A stretch of DNA of 64,000 bases from Trichobilharzia szidati (lineage: Eukaryota; Platyhelminthes; Trematoda; Strigeidida; Schistosomatidae), in NCBI GenBank assembly GCA_944472155.2, contig OX235279.1, positions 116,428,110-116,492,109 on the forward strand, written 5' to 3'. The notes beneath the pieces were generated by a model that searched no databases, was not told where the DNA came from, and saw only the letters and a program-made list of their open reading frames with translations. The first letter of the stretch is position 1. The number at the start of each line of letters is the position of its first letter. The position numbers and the translations under genes were made by a program. This document shows, piece after piece, positions 44,201-56,343 of this stretch.

Positions 44201-47200
44201 CAAAATACTACGTAGGAAGTAAGTGTACACGATCCATCTCAGATGACTATAATATTTGAAAAATTGGATATGCATTTTCACGTAATACTCGTCTGCAACA
44301 ACCCTAAATCAGATAGATGAAGGCAGTTAAGACTGCTTTGGATAATTCACTATTGTACTCGTTTATTCAAATCAAATCAAAACACCCTGCTGTTTGTACT
44401 ACTATAAATTACCCTAGAAGCTTCAAACTAATAATCATAGCAGTGCAATGTATAGGCAGCAGTAGGACAGACTACAATCATCACACTTGCAATTCGTGAG
44501 TATCTCAGCTGCAAAATACATACAGTGTAAACGACAGAATGCAACATAGCGATGGTGTTTATAAAAACGGCTAATATCGCTGTTCACATCAAACTTCATG
44601 GCAGCATGAGAATATGACTGACTTCGATGTTTCAAGTATTGGCGGACCAGCGACAGACACTCAAAAATTTATCGTACACAGTCCAACTAGCCCATATATG
44701 TGAATACACCACTGCAATCCAGATCCTTCTGTGTTCAGGTGAAAGCGGAGTCTGTATCTTCAATGACTAATCTTTGTCAAATGTAAGACGATGCTACATA
44801 GCGGTCGGAGTAACCTGGAAGTTTAAGAATAAGCGACTGCCTGAGTGAGTTCCAACACGGAAATAGCAATTTAAGTTTCCACACTTTAAGTAGCAGAGAT
44901 AGGCAGACAAAAGCGAAACAGACTCAAAAGAACTAATAATAAACAGAAATGTAAGGGGTAAAGAACAATAATATGGAAAACATGATGGTTTAGTGGATAC
45001 TGGAGGTCGCAGAGTGAGTGCATTTGCGTAACTGAAGAGTTCGAGTCATATCATTAATAAGCTTCCATTTATAGGTTCTCAGTATCACGAGGACCTCAAC
45101 CAGGCAACAACACGGCCCTCTGTGACTGGTTCAAACCAACTTAAGACAAATTCATGGATCGACGAAATGTTTTCATTTTATTACCCATAGCTCTTTTTCA
45201 GTTGAATCCTATGTAGGCTAACATTACTGAAGGAACAGTGTAGCTTAGCATGCGTGACACATGTCCTAGCCAACACAATCGGTGTAGCTTCACAAACCCA
45301 CTGATTAACTTTCCCTCTTCACCTAAGACAGACTGTTTAACCTCTATATTACTCACCACATTATACCACTTAACACGGGAGATAGGACGCAAACATCTAT
45401 AATCAAGGAAAGCTAGCCTCTTCATGTCTTCCACTCTCAACGGTCATGTCACACAGTCATGAAGGAGAACAGAGTGAACAGTTCCACGGTGAACACATCC
45501 TTTGACCGGTGGTTGAGTATCACAATTGCATCAAAGGTTGAGAAATTAGGCAGGTGTCAGGGTAGCCTTTTATATTCGTCCTGAGGTTTCATTTTATCAA
45601 CAACCAGTTGATTGGGGTTGATTGTAACGACAGAAGACAAGGGTCAGGCAGAAGATCGTTTATTGCGAAAATCAAGAGATATTCATAGATTTTTATGTAA
45701 ATTGTTATTCGATATTTTAGCAGAAAAGCAACGTCTTAAGATTAATTTTTCTTGTTGGAGGTTATTCTGTACTGCTTGTGACCGTTGTTTACAAAGTTAC
45801 CATCTGCGAATCGTATTTGCACACGCTAAGTCTGCTGTGATTGGTTGTTGAGTTCCCCAAGGTTAGGCTATGTTTTTTTTCTCATGACCCCAATTCGGGA
45901 GTTAAACACTGACGTAAATTGTTGTTTACAATTTTGGTTTGCAGGCAGCTTTCACAACACCATAACACGCAGATAAAGAATAATCAAAATCATTATCCGT
46001 TCCGACTTATAAGAAAGGTCACAAATTTTCATACCATAATCATCCCAGCCAGAATGTGAATCAGACATTGGTTTGTGAGTTGTCAAACTTGTTGAAAATT
46101 GTACGATAGACGATATGAATAAATATAGGTTGAAGATGTGTATCCACCGGTTCTTAACCATTTCGGTGAAAATTCAATGACTAGGTAAGCTGTAGTTACC
46201 TTCATTATCTGATCGCTGGGTTATTGTGGCATCACATTTTGTTGCTTGAAATAATTTTCGAGTACATCTGAACAACAGCAGATAGAATCAGATGCCCAGA
46301 AAGTTCCTTGCATTCTTCGAAATGGTCCTCTCTCCCCTTTAGTATGTTGTGATCATTGGTGTAAGGTAAAACTAGACATAAAACTCTTATGCATGATTTT
46401 GAAGTGGGAGTGTTTGTCCCTAAATGTAAACAAATTAAATTCGAAATGAAGTCATTCCTACTTAATTTAGTTATCGATTTCAGAGCCCTATCCCAACTGC
46501 AATGCAGACCATTAACCGGCCTTCTTAAACTACGTTTACGAATTGGCCGATGGTAGTACTTTAGGCGCATTTGCTAGGAGTACATGTAATGGATTTATTG
46601 TGAGACTCAGTGGCTGGTAGTCAAACAATAACCAATATAGCCACAATATCTTCTGAATATAACCAAGACTTACGACAACGTTAGTATAAAATAATTTCAC
46701 GAGACTAATATTTAGTCTCCACTGGTTTGTCATGCACAAAAGAATGAACAGAATCTTCGTGGAGAAAACAACGGTTAACAAAAATACACATTAGATTACA
46801 CACTAAATGCATGGAAACCCACCATTGCACGAGGTAGACCCATTTGATTGAATAAATAAAATATTAACAGATTAACTCACCTTCAGTCGATCTCCTTTCT
46901 GAACTACGTATCCAGTCAATCAAGTCTTTATTGTCAACACGACCCAACTTAACATCAATTACCTGTCCATCGGGGTTGATCAGGTAGATGCATGGAACAG
47001 TAAGCACTGCATAAACGGCTGAAAACTGTGCAGTAGCATGAGATGAAGCATCCAACTGAAGACCTGAAGCAGTCATAGGTAAATTCTTAGAAAGTAACCA
47101 GATGTACAAAGTTCAACAACAGTACACATTCCTGTAGAAGATAAACTTCTCAATTATCAGTCTATCACTCTGAAAACTTTAATCACTTGAAACGGTCGAT

Positions 47201-50200
47201 GGTAAACACATTCAGTCATTCTGATATACCCATTATTTTTCTACCATGCAACGAACCTCCCTATGTGGCTGGCTTAAACTAACTTATGTGGATTTCATTG
47301 ACTTATGCCATGTTTTGGTTTGGCTACCACTAGCTTCTCTCCAACCTGATCCAATATCAGCTAACGTTGTCTGTTGTCGAGGAAGGCGATGGGTAGGCAT
47401 GCGTAACATATAACCTAACTATCTCAATCGATCTAAATCAATTTCGTCGACTGATTTCCCTTCCTTACCTAGCACTCGACGCCTAACCTCAATATTGCCC
47501 ACCCTATTATACCACTTTACACGGGAGATAGAACGCAGACACCTATGATCAAAGACAGCTACTCTTTTCATCCACTTCCCATGGCTACTTCTCTCTCACA
47601 CACATAAACGAGAGTGGAGCAACCTGTTGCTGTGCAACACACACGTCCTTTAGCTGACAGCCTAATATCACGTCTACACCAGAAATGGCATCCGTTGGCA
47701 TATGCCAAACGAACCCTCTGTATCCGTGCTGAGATTTTGTCAGCGATCAACCAGTTGGGTTTGATGCACCTTCCAGAACAACTGAAGTGGTCAACACGCT
47801 CTACCACTTCACTCCTGCCTATGTCTAACCCAGGAGTCAATATAGTCCAGTTCAGTTCAGTCCTGTAGCATCATCTTACATTTGACAGGAGCAAATCGCA
47901 TGCCATACATTTGAAAATTGATGCCCAAGGTGTTCAGAAGACTCTGCATTTTTTCAGCGTCTTCACCTAGGAGCAGGACTATAACATCTGCAAATTCAAA
48001 GTCAATGAGATTATCCCCTGGTAACAAGTCAATCCATGAGTCACTGAAGTCAGTTAGGTTTGGGTCCATTAGTACATCTATGATGAAATCAAAGAGAAAT
48101 GGGGACAGTGAGCAACCCAGCCGGACACCACTAGTTGTCACCACTTCAGATGACAACTCTGTAAACTCTCACCTGGCTGCATGAGTTTGAGTAGAGTGCC
48201 TTGATCAATGCAATGTATTTTCTCAGCATTCCCTTTATAGCCAAGCATCGCCATAGTACCTCTCGGTCGACAGAATCGAACCGCCTTTAGGTCGAGAAAT
48301 ATAACGATTGTTGGACGCCAGTAAGTATGTCTGTTCCAGAATCTGTCAAAAGGTGGAGATATGATCAATGTACCCTCTTCGTGTTCTAAAACCTGTCTGG
48401 TTCTCTCGTGTTTGTTCCTTCCGAGCACCACTTAATCTACGCAGAATGATTGAGCCCATGACTCTAGTTACCATATTGGTCAGGCTAATTCCCCTGTGAT
48501 TATCACAGTAAGACTTGTCTCCCTTCTTGTATATTGTGATAACCAATAACTTACACCAACCTAACGGAACTATTTCTGATTTCCAAACGTTGTCTAATAC
48601 CTAAGTTAACCTGTGTGGTAAATTTTCTACACCTGTGTGGTCATTCCCTCAGGTCCAACTGTTTTGCCTAGTTTCAGAATAGTGACAGCTTTTGTAACCT
48701 CACTTAAGGACGGAAGACCGGTGTTTATATCCCATTCAGTAAGGTATTGGATGCTTGGTAAGTTGAGCGTGGTTGTAGGCCAATTAAACTTCTCCTCAAA
48801 GTATTCTTTCCAGCGTTTCAGTCGTTTATCCTGGGAGCTAATTATGATGACTTTTCTCAGAGATTGTTTCACTTATCGTCTGCCTTTTGTCACTTGTCTC
48901 CCTGATAAGTCTAAATAGTTTCCTGGTATTACTTATCACCGATGCCTTTTCCATCTCTTTCGCTTATGTTGCTCACCAATGTTCATGGTCGTTGCAAAGA
49001 CCTCTTGTCAGTTTGCTTTTGAGCAGCTTTCGCTTGCTAGAATCAGTCTTCTTGAGACTATCAGTTCGGATAGGGTAGCAGAACTCCATTGGCTTTTACT
49101 CACTTTTGATTTTAGACTGTTAACAACCTTAACAGCTATCTACAGTTAACTGTGTATTGTGCCAAGCTTCCTTAGGAGGAGTCTTGCTATCGACCTCAGA
49201 TACACCTATTTCTTCCTCAAGTAGGGACTCAGTGTCCTGACCAAATTGGAGGTGTAACTGCTTCGTTGCTAAGTTTTCCGTGCCCCCTTAAGCATAAACG
49301 CACGTGAACTAGGGCGTGGCTGGAGTCTACGCACGTGTTCCAGAAGAAGAAGCAGTTTTCTCCTGACCGTCAACAACGACAGACTATCGCCGCGTGGTCT
49401 AGTTCATTCCAACATTGATTTGGTGATGGGGGTAGCCAGGTCAGGCAAATTATTGCTATCTAAACAGAACTGTAGAAGACGATCATCGTTGTCGGCTCGT
49501 TGGCAAAGAACTCCGTACGTACCACCACCCATATACTTCTCAGTTTGGCACAGCTTCCCTACTTGTGCATTAAAGTCGCCTGCTAAAACGACTATGTCTC
49601 AGAGTTTTGCTTTTCGCAGTAAACTAGACACTTTTTGGCATAAATTATCCTTAAATTCATCCTAATTGAAGTCTGTTGTCGTGTAAGTGGAGACTATGAA
49701 AAGGCAACGACGGGTAACGCCATCTTTCCTTCTTCTAACAGACCCATTCAGACAGACCGCATCCATGCAGCTATCTACTGGGATCCAGTCAATAAGTGAT
49801 TTTTCTACCCAAACACTCAATGCTATCCCCACACCTGTGAATCCTCGCGAACTAGCTGAGGGGTCTCCTGACACCCTTAAGGTGAATTTAGCGGATTCAC
49901 ACCGTTGGTCAGGTGGGTTTAAGTGAATAACCACACTCAAGTCCTGTATGCGTGTCTCCGAAAAACAACATATATCCATGACTCGAGATGCCAGAGTTCT
50001 GACTAGTGATGTCTGTCTTCCGAATTGGCAGAGTCCATATGTTAAATGTTAAAAACGGGCAGCGTGGCTTTGAGAAACTGTTGGGAGTGTTTTTCTGGCT
50101 CTCGTCGCTATTTATGGTTGCAGAATTAAAGTAAGATGAATGAACAGCCTGCAGAATAGTATCGGCAGTAGGAGGAAAACAAGATGTGCGATGTAGGTAC

Positions 50201-52121
50201 GAGGGGAATGATGATCAGGAGGGCCTCATGTACTTTTGGAAGTGTGCGGGCACTTGTTACTTCCCGGCTGACCACACCGCGGGTTGCTTTTTTCTTGGAG
50301 TACCTGAAACAGGGAGAATTAGTGTTGCGTGACCTAAGAGCCCACGGGACAACTGCTTGAGGCCGGTCACACATCTAGTTTGGACTGCCTTTTAGGTTTG
50401 GTAATGTATTAGTAACTTACCGTCGACTACGGGCAGCAGTAGGGTAAGTCGGAATGTACCATTTTTAGGGTGCACCTTTCCTAACAGAGATATCTCACAC
50501 TGTGAGGCTGTCCTGGTCTTAATGACTACACAATAACCTTGGTAACATACACAATGACACTTGACATTCCTGCAACCAGTGACATGTAGCGTGTTGATCA
50601 ACTTACATAATTATTTTTTTCGTTATACTTATCGCATTCAGAGACTTTCACTGTTAATATCTCAAGTTACTTAATCATCCTTGTTTCTGTAGCAGAATGG
50701 ATTACGTGTTGCGTTTCGATTGGATGATACTTTCCAAGTTCCCATAAAGCAGATTTAGTGCTTTTATCTGGAAGCCACGCTTGGAAACATGGCGTAGCAC
50801 ACTGCACTCACTTGGATTTACGCAGCAGCACATACACATTACATATGCATTAATTAAGTACAGTAAATGTGATAGTGGTCCTCTGCCTTGACAGGTTTCG
50901 GATTTCTGCCAGTAGATAACAGACAAGAGATTTGCACCCCATTTGAAGCTGTTTAGGAATAAATTCTGAAATAAGATAGTAGTACATTCTTTTTATTTTT
51001 AGTTGGCTGACACTGGACTATGTGCACGTTTACAATGCCATGTTTCAGAGGGTTCAACTCCCGGAAACACTGACATTACCTGTACAAACAATTTAATATG
51101 CTTAACAGCTGTTAAGATTCGTGTCCATGATCAAATTTGTTTGAGAAATGGCCTAAATTAGCATTTAGTCACTATATACGCACGCGACTGTCAACCAAAT
51201 GCTATCGAATACGATTTCTGTTTTAAGACCCAGAGCTACCAACAGAATGACAATGTTTTGTTTTGTTTCGAAGACTCATCACATTGGGTAGGTGGAAACA
51301 TGAAAATAAGCACACTTTATTCTTATGCCAAGTTTATTCACACACTTAACTACGCTTCTTTCCGCGAGTAAATACACCTCTCTCTGTATCGTCTAGAGAC
51401 GTAAGTACAGGTTCTTCGAGAGAAAATGGGGATAACCATATCATTATTGTTATATTCAGCGAACTTTGAACCATTGTAACAATTACGCACAGAATAAATT
51501 GGGAAATAGACACACATAGGTCAGTGGACATTTTAAACAATATAAAGAGTATCTTTATTTTTCTATATAGATATATACTTTAAAATGCATCCCCGAGTAC
51601 TAGTTTTACATGGATTCCTCACTGTAAATTGACTAGGCAAAATACAAAAGGACAAGCGTTTCTTCCTTTATATGATCAAAAACATCAGTAACTTCATGTG
51701 AACAAGGGATTTTCTATTTAATTTTATTAAAAAAAACCTCGATGGTTACTTAACAGCCCCGCTACGTTAATTGTGTATATAAAAGGATCCTTTTATCAGG
51801 GTTATCGATAACCCTGATAATAACCCGGATACAATTAACTAACGAAATTCCTAGAATCAACCAAAATAAACTTAGTAGTAGCAATTTTTTTTACATAGTT
51901 TATATATGAAACACTGAGATACTCACATATTATATTGCAACAAGATCTTGAAACCTGTTCATCAAACTGACTGGCAACGAATCCAGATTCATCGTCAGTC
52001 CCTGTAGGAATACCAACCTTTTAAAAAGGGTCAACAAACCTTTAATAAAAACCAAGAGCACTTTAGACTCTTGTTTCACTAATTTGACTGCTTCTGAAAC
52101 TTCACCCTGAAACCACTCCAT
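38210..52121 (-). CDS. UBXN4: UBX domain-containing protein 4 (erasin) orthologue, nine exons
   Basis: ER-membrane adaptor that binds the p97/VCP ATPase and assists ER-associated degradation. Exons: 52040-52121, 51955-52001, 47099-47131, 46881-47055, 43563-43852, 41752-41973, 40468-40685, 38394-38565, 38210-38296. All have GT/AG borders, phases agree, and the sum is 1326 nt (441 codons plus stop). Order of parts: thioredoxin-like/UAS start MEWFQGEVSEAVKLVKQES with FSAVYAVLTVPCIYLINPDG; charged coiled coil (EERVDYARQLIEAQRREKEE and on to about residue 255); UBX domain about 284-358 (VRLQLRSLEGGHLVHQFPA); a hydrophobic helix VYGLLSWAFSGIYSLGHGLV that would sit in the ER membrane; and a C-terminus WNGNSTEQL, close to the ending of vertebrate UBXN4. 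The first two visible short introns are 38 bp (after exon 1) and 43 bp (after exon 3); others exceed 1 kb. Exon 3 (33 nt) and the exon 8 acceptor are the least certain. Confidence 0.87.
39312..39510 (+). repeat. tRNA-derived SINE, type B, well-preserved
   Basis: Head: A box 'ggcacagtggttagg', B box 'ggttcgatcccctg'. Body: 'cccgatatctatggtcggcc' and 'ttgggctaccgat'. Tail: 'gtgtggcatcaagctgtaat' then an A-rich run. It is nearly the same as 52415-52615, so the family is young. It lies in the UBXN4 intron between exons 8 and 7 (38566-40467). Confidence 0.75.
41308..41395 (-). repeat. Single arm of the MITE-like repeat
   Basis: Matches the right arm of the inverted-repeat element at 15902-16099: 'gcagtattgaactgtgggaa' through 'cacattgtctgtatcccacc'. 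Only one arm is present, which argues the arm can exist as an independent unit or that the partner was lost. Confidence 0.55.
41525..41592 (-). repeat. tRNA-like sequence, probable SINE head remnant
   Basis: The minus strand has a B-box-like 'gggttcgatccgtgg' near 41545 and an A-box-like stretch near 41590. No paired acceptor stem. It lies in a UBXN4 intron. Confidence 0.35.
42230..43560. other. UBXN4 intron between exons 6 and 5, no feature recognised
   Basis: AT-rich intron. No exon or full repeat was recognised on either strand. The open frame at 42417-42638 lacks motifs and reads against the gene. Confidence 0.5.
43990..45250. other. UBXN4 intron 4 part, nothing firm recognised
   Basis: No exon was recognised. 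A stretch near 44990-45060 has B-box-like 'gagttcgagtcatatc' and may be an old SINE head. The sequence before the RTE remnant at 45252 has no other recognisable content. Confidence 0.4.
45252..45618 (-). pseudogene. RTE-type C-terminal remnant, inverted twin of 36353-36717
   Basis: The minus strand gives MRVEDMKRLAFLDYRCLRP and WYNVVSNIEVKQSVLGEE, then KLHRLCWLGHVSRM. It carries the same decay (lost RT core, same stops) as the plus-strand copy at 36353-36717, and by eye the two differ only near the ends. The twin state implies duplication of an already dead copy. Confidence 0.75.
45619..46865. other. UBXN4 intron 4 part, unassigned insertion candidate
   Basis: Starts at 'tgtaacgacagaagacaag' directly where homology of the RTE remnant ends. 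The first 320 bases end near 'gttgtttaca', so a TG...CA solo LTR is conceivable, but no flanking duplication was confirmed. 45960-46860 holds no recognised exon or repeat. Confidence 0.3.
47290..50062 (-). pseudogene. RTE-type retrotransposon, near full-length but dead
   Basis: Minus-strand copy in the UBXN4 intron between exons 3 and 2. Endonuclease start at 49979 (DICCFSETRIQDLSVVIHLN, FTGVGIALSVWVEKSLIDWI), RT words near 48870-48440 (EVTKAVTILKLGKTVGPEG; TIYKKGDKSYCDNHRGIS; GARKEQTRENQTGFRTRRGY), then RLGCSLSPFLFDFIIDVL, then FEFADVIVLL where the usual YADD second Asp reads Val, then KWYNRVGNIEVRRRVLGK near 47500. Multiple frameshifts and stops. Related to 28642-32498 but another, older family. 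Its 5' leader may extend to about 50600. Confidence 0.8.
50063..51778. other. UBXN4 intron part, no gene recognised
   Basis: 50063-50600 is probably the 5' leader of the RTE copy on its left (GC-richer, with no open frame of note). 50600-51778 is AT-rich and without recognised exons or repeats, apart from a B-box-like phrase 'gggttcaactcccgg' near 51055. Confidence 0.4.
51779..51820. repeat. Two abutting perfect palindromes
   Basis: An 18-bp perfect palindrome (51779-51796, centre ggatcc) overlaps by four bases a 28-bp perfect palindrome (51793-51820, centre atcgat). The second holds ttatcgataa, which includes the TATCGATA core known as the DRE site bound by DREF-type factors in flies. It lies about 135 bp downstream of UBXN4 exon 2, in the first long intron. 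Confidence 0.85.
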
Positions 52122-52414
52122 TTTAAACGAACCGCAAATTTGCGTGGTCCAACAACTGAGGCACAGCTTACCAGCTCGCATTACAAGAACTGTTGAGTGC
52201 ATCGACCTGAAAGACTGAAATCTAAACATTTTCTCGGATACTCTTTTTATGTATGACTTTCACCAATTTTCGACTTAGACATAATATCTGGTGGATGCAA
52301 TATCTATGTACCATAACTGTACAAATACTACCCTAAAACTTGCATACTACTTAGGTCCACATTACCAGATATTGAACTTTCGTTCCAACATGTAAGTCTG
52401 TTATCCTTTCCCCA

Positions 52415-52615
52415 AGGTCGGTGGCACAGTGGTTAGGACTGTCGCCGACCATGCACGTGGTCCGGGGTTCGATCACCTGCCGACGCACACCCGATATCTA
52501 TGGTCGGCCTGCAAAATTTGGGCTACCGATATCCATGCTGAAAATTCCACACTTGTACTGAAAATACGGTGTGGCATCAAGCTGTAATCAAAATTTTAAA
52601 AAATTAAAATTAAAA
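52415..52615 (+). repeat. tRNA-derived SINE, type B
   Basis: Close copy of 39312-39510: head 'ggcacagtggttaggactgtcg', B box 'ggttcgatcacctg', body 'gatatctatggtcggcctgc', tail 'gtgtggcatcaagctgtaat' and A-rich end. It lies between the UBXN4 start codon (52121) and the PABP gene, in opposite orientation to both. Confidence 0.75.
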
Positions 52616-53493
52616 AAGGTTCTTATGCCAATATACAAATTTCGATCGGTAATGCGCTTAGATGAATGCTGCTGAGTTTGGCTAGTGAAGGGCAAACATA
52701 GGTGGACTGGATTCTGTGTGCCATAACACAATTGCTATCTAATATGTATGTCAGTCACTGGGCACTATACCTTGAAAATCTTGTGTACTGTGCACTTCTG
52801 CAGTGCACTTGCCATACATTTTAGCCAGGTTATTGGGTTACCACTGGCACTAAGTAGTTAGGCAAATTTACTCAGCATCGTCACTTATTTGCGCATGGTA
52901 CAGTGGAATAATATAATATTATTTATTTATTCCTATAACTGCAGCAATGGTGTTTGTGAGTGGTTCTCTACCTGAAGCAAGATAAAAAATGCCTGGAATA
53001 GGTATATGGATGGTAGAATAACTGGATATTCACTCAATACACTGCTAAACCAGCCCTAAAAGATTTGAATTGTTTTGAGCTCTGGATTCTCATGTATGCA
53101 GTCAGGCGTTGACAAGTAACATCTTGAGTTTATACCGCGATCTTATTCACTCCCTTGAACCCCTCACTATGATATGTTTAGCCAAATAGAAAGCTAAAAT
53201 TTTCACCGAGTGAATCCCTATTATTCACTAGAAAATAGGTTGCCTTTAAAGGTTTTCTCTGTTTAAGTAGTAAATCGAGTTCCTATATGTACAATCTATG
53301 GTATAAGCACACTGGGTCATAGTAAAAACAAAAAGGATAGATGCAGAGAAGAAAAAATTTCTTTTCCACTTTTATAGTTCAGAAAGTGGACATATTGTAG
53401 ACTCAGGAGACTAATCTTCACTTGAGAAATACTTGAAATTTCCATACATTATCCGAAAAAACCTATCGAAGTGCAAGGCTGAGATATTTGCAT

Positions 53494-53520
53494 TCACAGA
53501 TTCATACCACCGCTATCTAC
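53494..53520 (-). CDS. Candidate last exon of the PABP gene
   Basis: After a strong pyrimidine-rich acceptor (gtctttctttcag) the phase-0 frame reads VDSGGMNL and stop. PABP exon 4 ends at LLRAK in phase 0, and vertebrate PABPs continue SKVDE at this point, so K+VD fits. An intron of 4.2 kb holding a retroelement fragment would be needed. Nine codons give little power; a different last exon or read-through of intron 4 are alternatives. Confidence 0.3.
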   Translation of the reverse strand, partial: VDSGGMNL

Positions 53521-53799
53521 CTGAAAGAAAGACGTCCAACAATAGTCTCTAACATTGTCATCAAAATTAGCCAATTTTCCCAAACCAATTACCTGCTTTT
53601 TTAAACCCCTTGTTTTTTCCCACTAATAAGTCTTAAAACATAACAGGAGCAAAAGACATTGTTTTCAAAAAGATCGCCAACAGGCATAACCCTGATGCAC
53701 ATAGATTCGTGCGTAAACATCTTGACAAATTGTAGTGGTTGACGTTTGTGGAAAGTAGGATATATACTAATGTAAATTCTTATGCCTACAACTCCCACA

Positions 53800-56340
53800 G
53801 TATTAATTCTTCGTAGACGAAAGGCAAATCAAAACACCAAATTGATCATCCAAAGTATGAAATATATTTCGCGGTCAAAATTGTAGTGCAAGGGTGATTG
53901 TCTAGTCAAACCGCTGTATGGGCGACCTGTGTGTACCGGATTATTTTCTGTTGATCAATGAAAATTCCGCCAATCCATTCGTCCGGTAATGTACTCGCTC
54001 TGGATGTGGGTTGCCTACTACATAGCAAAGCGCCACTGGAATTAGTGGAGAATTTTCTGCTGTCAAAAGCAATATTTCCTGATGGAACCACTGATACTCC
54101 TCATCACAGTTTAATCAACCTCTGTCAATGTAGTTGAAGAATAAACGATCAATTCATGGTTGTTTACTCAAAACCAACTCTATATTTTGGCGGTAGTCAC
54201 CGATACTGCAGTCATCGTTCCATCGTGCGCTGTTTGTTAGAGGACGGAGAAATACTATCAGAAGTATTATTTTGATTAATTGTTATGAAATTTATTCTTA
54301 GACTTTGTGCATTATAACCCTATTGTTGGTTCCATATTGGTGCAAAAATATATGATTCTCGAGTCACCTATCTGTGTTCTGCTTTTTTTGTGTTGGTTTT
54401 TGCACATTGTTGCTGAAGGTCTTCTAAGGACAGCGTTAAGTTCAGTGTAGGTAGACCTGGACATTGACAACCTCCATTTGTACTAATCTAAACTCTGTAT
54501 TTATTGGTGGAGTATGTCTCGAGTTATTAAATATTTCCACCTAAACATCTATTACAAATCAGAAACGTGAGGGTGAGAAACAGTATCGACGGCTTTTTTT
54601 CAGTTCATAGATCATCATAGTTTCTCTACTCTATAATAATAATGTATTTCATATAAATTTACAAATTTACATGAAAATGCATGCCATTTTTACAGGCACG
54701 ATCAAGTATGATATAATATTAAATCGTAGATTGTCTACAGGTTAATCGTATTTCAACTGTTAAATATTCGATACATATAATACACTCATTTTCTGAATTA
54801 GGCCGTATGGTTATTGAATTGTACAGTTGTCCTCCAGGTTGAGCGGGAAAATCGACTTCATTCCGTTTTCATCCCGTGGTTGTAGGCATACGATAACCAA
54901 CCAATATTGAGGTAAGTACACCTTTTACAAGGGATTGGAATCTGTTTTAGAAAAATTAAAGTGCTGAGGTGAATCATTAAATTGTAACGAAATAGGTAAG
55001 TGCAAGTATCATTAATAAATGCATTAATAAAGGAAACACCCTAGGGTAACAACATTCATTTGCAATGTATAATGCTACAGATATATCACAAACTATCATG
55101 ATATCCACTTTTGGTTTTAATACAATTATCCCCATGCCAGTTGTTTTTATTTTATACCTTTTTGTGCATTTAGTGCACAACCGTACCCTTCAGAGAGTAG
55201 GAGTATAATAAGTAATGAAGAGCTATAAGATGTTAAGTTTAATGGAGTAAAATGAGGATCAAGTAAAGACGTTGTCAGAAAATAAATGAGATAAGACATT
55301 GTGGAGTGGTATGAAAAGATCTGACGATAGACAGCAAGTTAATTTATAAGATGCCCCATAAATCTGAGCAGATCCCACATGGTCGCATCTCAACAATAGG
55401 CTGGGTGAATGGTATATATTTAAAGGTAGAAGCATGATCTGTCAAGGCGTTCATTGTTATCTTTTTCAAGATAAAGATTTAAGCCCTCATAAAAATCAGA
55501 AATATCTTGAGCCTTCAAATTTTTTAATGCTGTTCCTGCAGAATGGGGCGATTCACCTTAGTGACCCCCACCATATCTACTGATCAGCTAACTCCACCCT
55601 CCCACCTTTTTTGATGTTAGGCTCTGAGACTATGATTATTATGGTTACCGCAAATATATTGCTTGGTACCAGACATGTTCGTACCCCATATTCCACCTCC
55701 CTAGCTTTCTTAATGGGTGCTTCCAATAGGTCCCCGCGTACATCTTTATGAACATATTATATATGTATGCATGTGTCCTAATGAACAGATTACTTTATAA
55801 GAAGTCAAAATCCTTGAAGAATAACAAGAATAGGTTTTGTGAATAGTGGAGCAAGATTCAGCAGAACAATATAGTTAGGGTTCAGTATAGGTAGTATGAA
55901 CTGAAGGTAAGGTCGGTTGGCAGGACCAAGTGTACTAAATTATCATGACAGTTTTATATATAGCAAACATTTGACATTGCAAAGTAACCTGTCTACATAT
56001 ATTATAAAAAGATATTAGCAGAACCAACAAAATTTCAGCATTTTGTTAACAATACTACAGAAAGTTAGTGAGTCTTACAGGTAGCCGTAAAGTAAATCAA
56101 TCTATGTATAATAAGAGTGTAATACGTGTTATAATTCGTATTATCAAAGAATACATTAGGCTCAAAAACTGAATGTTATAAGGGAAACAAGAGTGATAAA
56201 CTAAGAGAACATTTGCTGCGTAAGTAACCATTTTAAGTATTTTAATGATAATCTAATTTCAAGTATTGAACATGCATAATTACTTAGTATTATTAGGTTA
56301 GTCTAGGAACTAGTGTACTGTCTGTAGTTAAATATTGAAA
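53800..56340. other. No gene recognised
   Basis: AT-rich sequence with short open frames that lack motifs and splice context. If PABP exon 5 is at 53494 this is PABP intron 4. No RNA gene or full repeat was recognised. Confidence 0.4.
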
Positions 56341-56343
56341 TGT

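Noticed and set aside
53906..54091. Minus-strand open frame of 61 codons as a PABP or UBXN4 exon
   Set aside because: Does not match either family and its borders lack matching splice phases.
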